Of a stretch of DNA of 34,873 nt, positions 34,581 to 34,873 are shown piece by piece. The position numbers and the translations under genes are program-made. The stretch is from NCBI GenBank assembly GCA_016281825.1, contig JAEEJI010000217.1:1-34873 (forward strand), read 5' to 3'. The notes beneath the pieces were generated by a model. That model saw only the letters and a program-made list of their open reading frames with translations, did no database searches and was not told where the DNA came from. Every line of letters starts with the position of its first letter. Positions within the stretch are counted from its first letter, which is position 1. Source of the DNA: Muribaculaceae bacterium (GTDB lineage: Bacteria > Bacteroidota > Bacteroidia > Bacteroidales > Muribaculaceae).

Positions 34581-34873
34581 ATGATGCGACATCTGTATCT
34601 CACACTGATTGCTATAGCGGTTTGCGTGTTTGCTGCCGCGCAGGAATTGCCTGTTGACCCTGCGTTGCGGCTGGGTGTGCTGCCGAACGGGATGACCTAT
34701 TATATACGTGCGAATCAAACGCCTGCGGGGCGTGCAGACTTTTGGCTTATCCACAAGGTGGGGTCGGTCATGGAGGAGGAGGGCGAGCGCGGCCTGGCTC
34801 ACTTCCTGGAGCACATGGCTTTCACGGGGACGAAGAATTTCTCGGACCGAGAGTTATATGGCTATCTGACTCA
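34581..34873 (+). CDS. M16-family zinc peptidase, N-terminal part (runs off the window)
   Basis: About 97 residues are present, beginning with a signal peptide ([20 protein letters not shown]). The mature start [20 protein letters not shown] is typical of periplasmic M16 peptidases of Bacteroidota. The inverted zinc motif HxxEH is HFLEH, followed by MAFTGTKNF. Full-length relatives are about 930-950 residues with a two-lobed repeat. The start may be the ATG at 34581 or the one right after it at 34584. Confidence 0.92.
   Translation, partial: MMRHLYLTLIAIAVCVFAAAQELPVDPALRLGVLPNGMTYYIRANQTPAGRADFWLIHKVGSVMEEEGERGLAHFLEHMAFTGTKNFSDRELYGYLT

Overview
The window looks like a chromosome segment of an anaerobic Bacteroidales bacterium, most likely close to Muribaculaceae or Prevotellaceae. 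Three things point there. Many genes sit behind the Bacteroidota promoter form (TTTG, about 20 bp, TAnnTTTG). The order epimerase, carboxyltransferase, OadG-like, biotin carrier, Na+-pump beta is the usual Bacteroidales methylmalonyl-CoA decarboxylase operon. The gene families (HU-CCDC81/SPOR protein, class II ribonucleotide reductase, dockerin-tailed secreted protein, TGS-uridine kinase) are also typical. No rRNA, tRNA, CRISPR array, prophage or complete insertion sequence was seen.

Layout. 1-774: dispersed repeats, a candidate small RNA with its own terminator, and a 246-bp fold-back element. 775-2731: a TPR protein and an HU-like/SPOR envelope protein. 2732-3544: a terminator and a second, 559-bp element with the same inverted ends. 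3545-6133: clpB. 6134-7127: a truncated gene remnant and repeat debris. 7128-12426 (minus strand): lepA, hisS, then a compact cluster of Crp/Fnr regulator, TSCPD protein, GNAT acetyltransferase and small lipoprotein. 12544-13035: an orphan vsr endonuclease, divergent from lepA. 13173-17864: the Na+-pumping methylmalonyl-CoA decarboxylase operon (propionate branch of succinate fermentation). 18003-20712: a cytoplasmic GH13 enzyme and prs. 20805-23360 (minus): a B12-dependent ribonucleotide reductase. 23796-25076: an orphan UmuC-type polymerase. 25182-28556: a secreted beta-propeller protein and a dockerin-tailed cell-wall amidase. 28767-32581: nucleoside kinase, dCMP deaminase and S41 protease. 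32653-34478: 5-formyl-THF cyclo-ligase, a degenerate RIC/YtfE-like protein and a LuxR-type regulator. 34581-end: the start of an M16 peptidase.

The core genes are ordinary. The least explained parts are: (i) two elements with matching inverted ends, each placed exactly at the T-tract of an intrinsic terminator; (ii) a composite repeat (hairpin plus TTCTTAA/TTCTCAA heptamers) that lies directly in front of start codons and always in the sense direction of the gene; (iii) short hairpins whose stems differ between copies yet stay paired; and (iv) a RIC-like protein that seems to have lost most of its iron ligands and sits in front of a LuxR-type regulator with an atypical receiver. All functional assignments come from reading motifs by eye; no database search was run.
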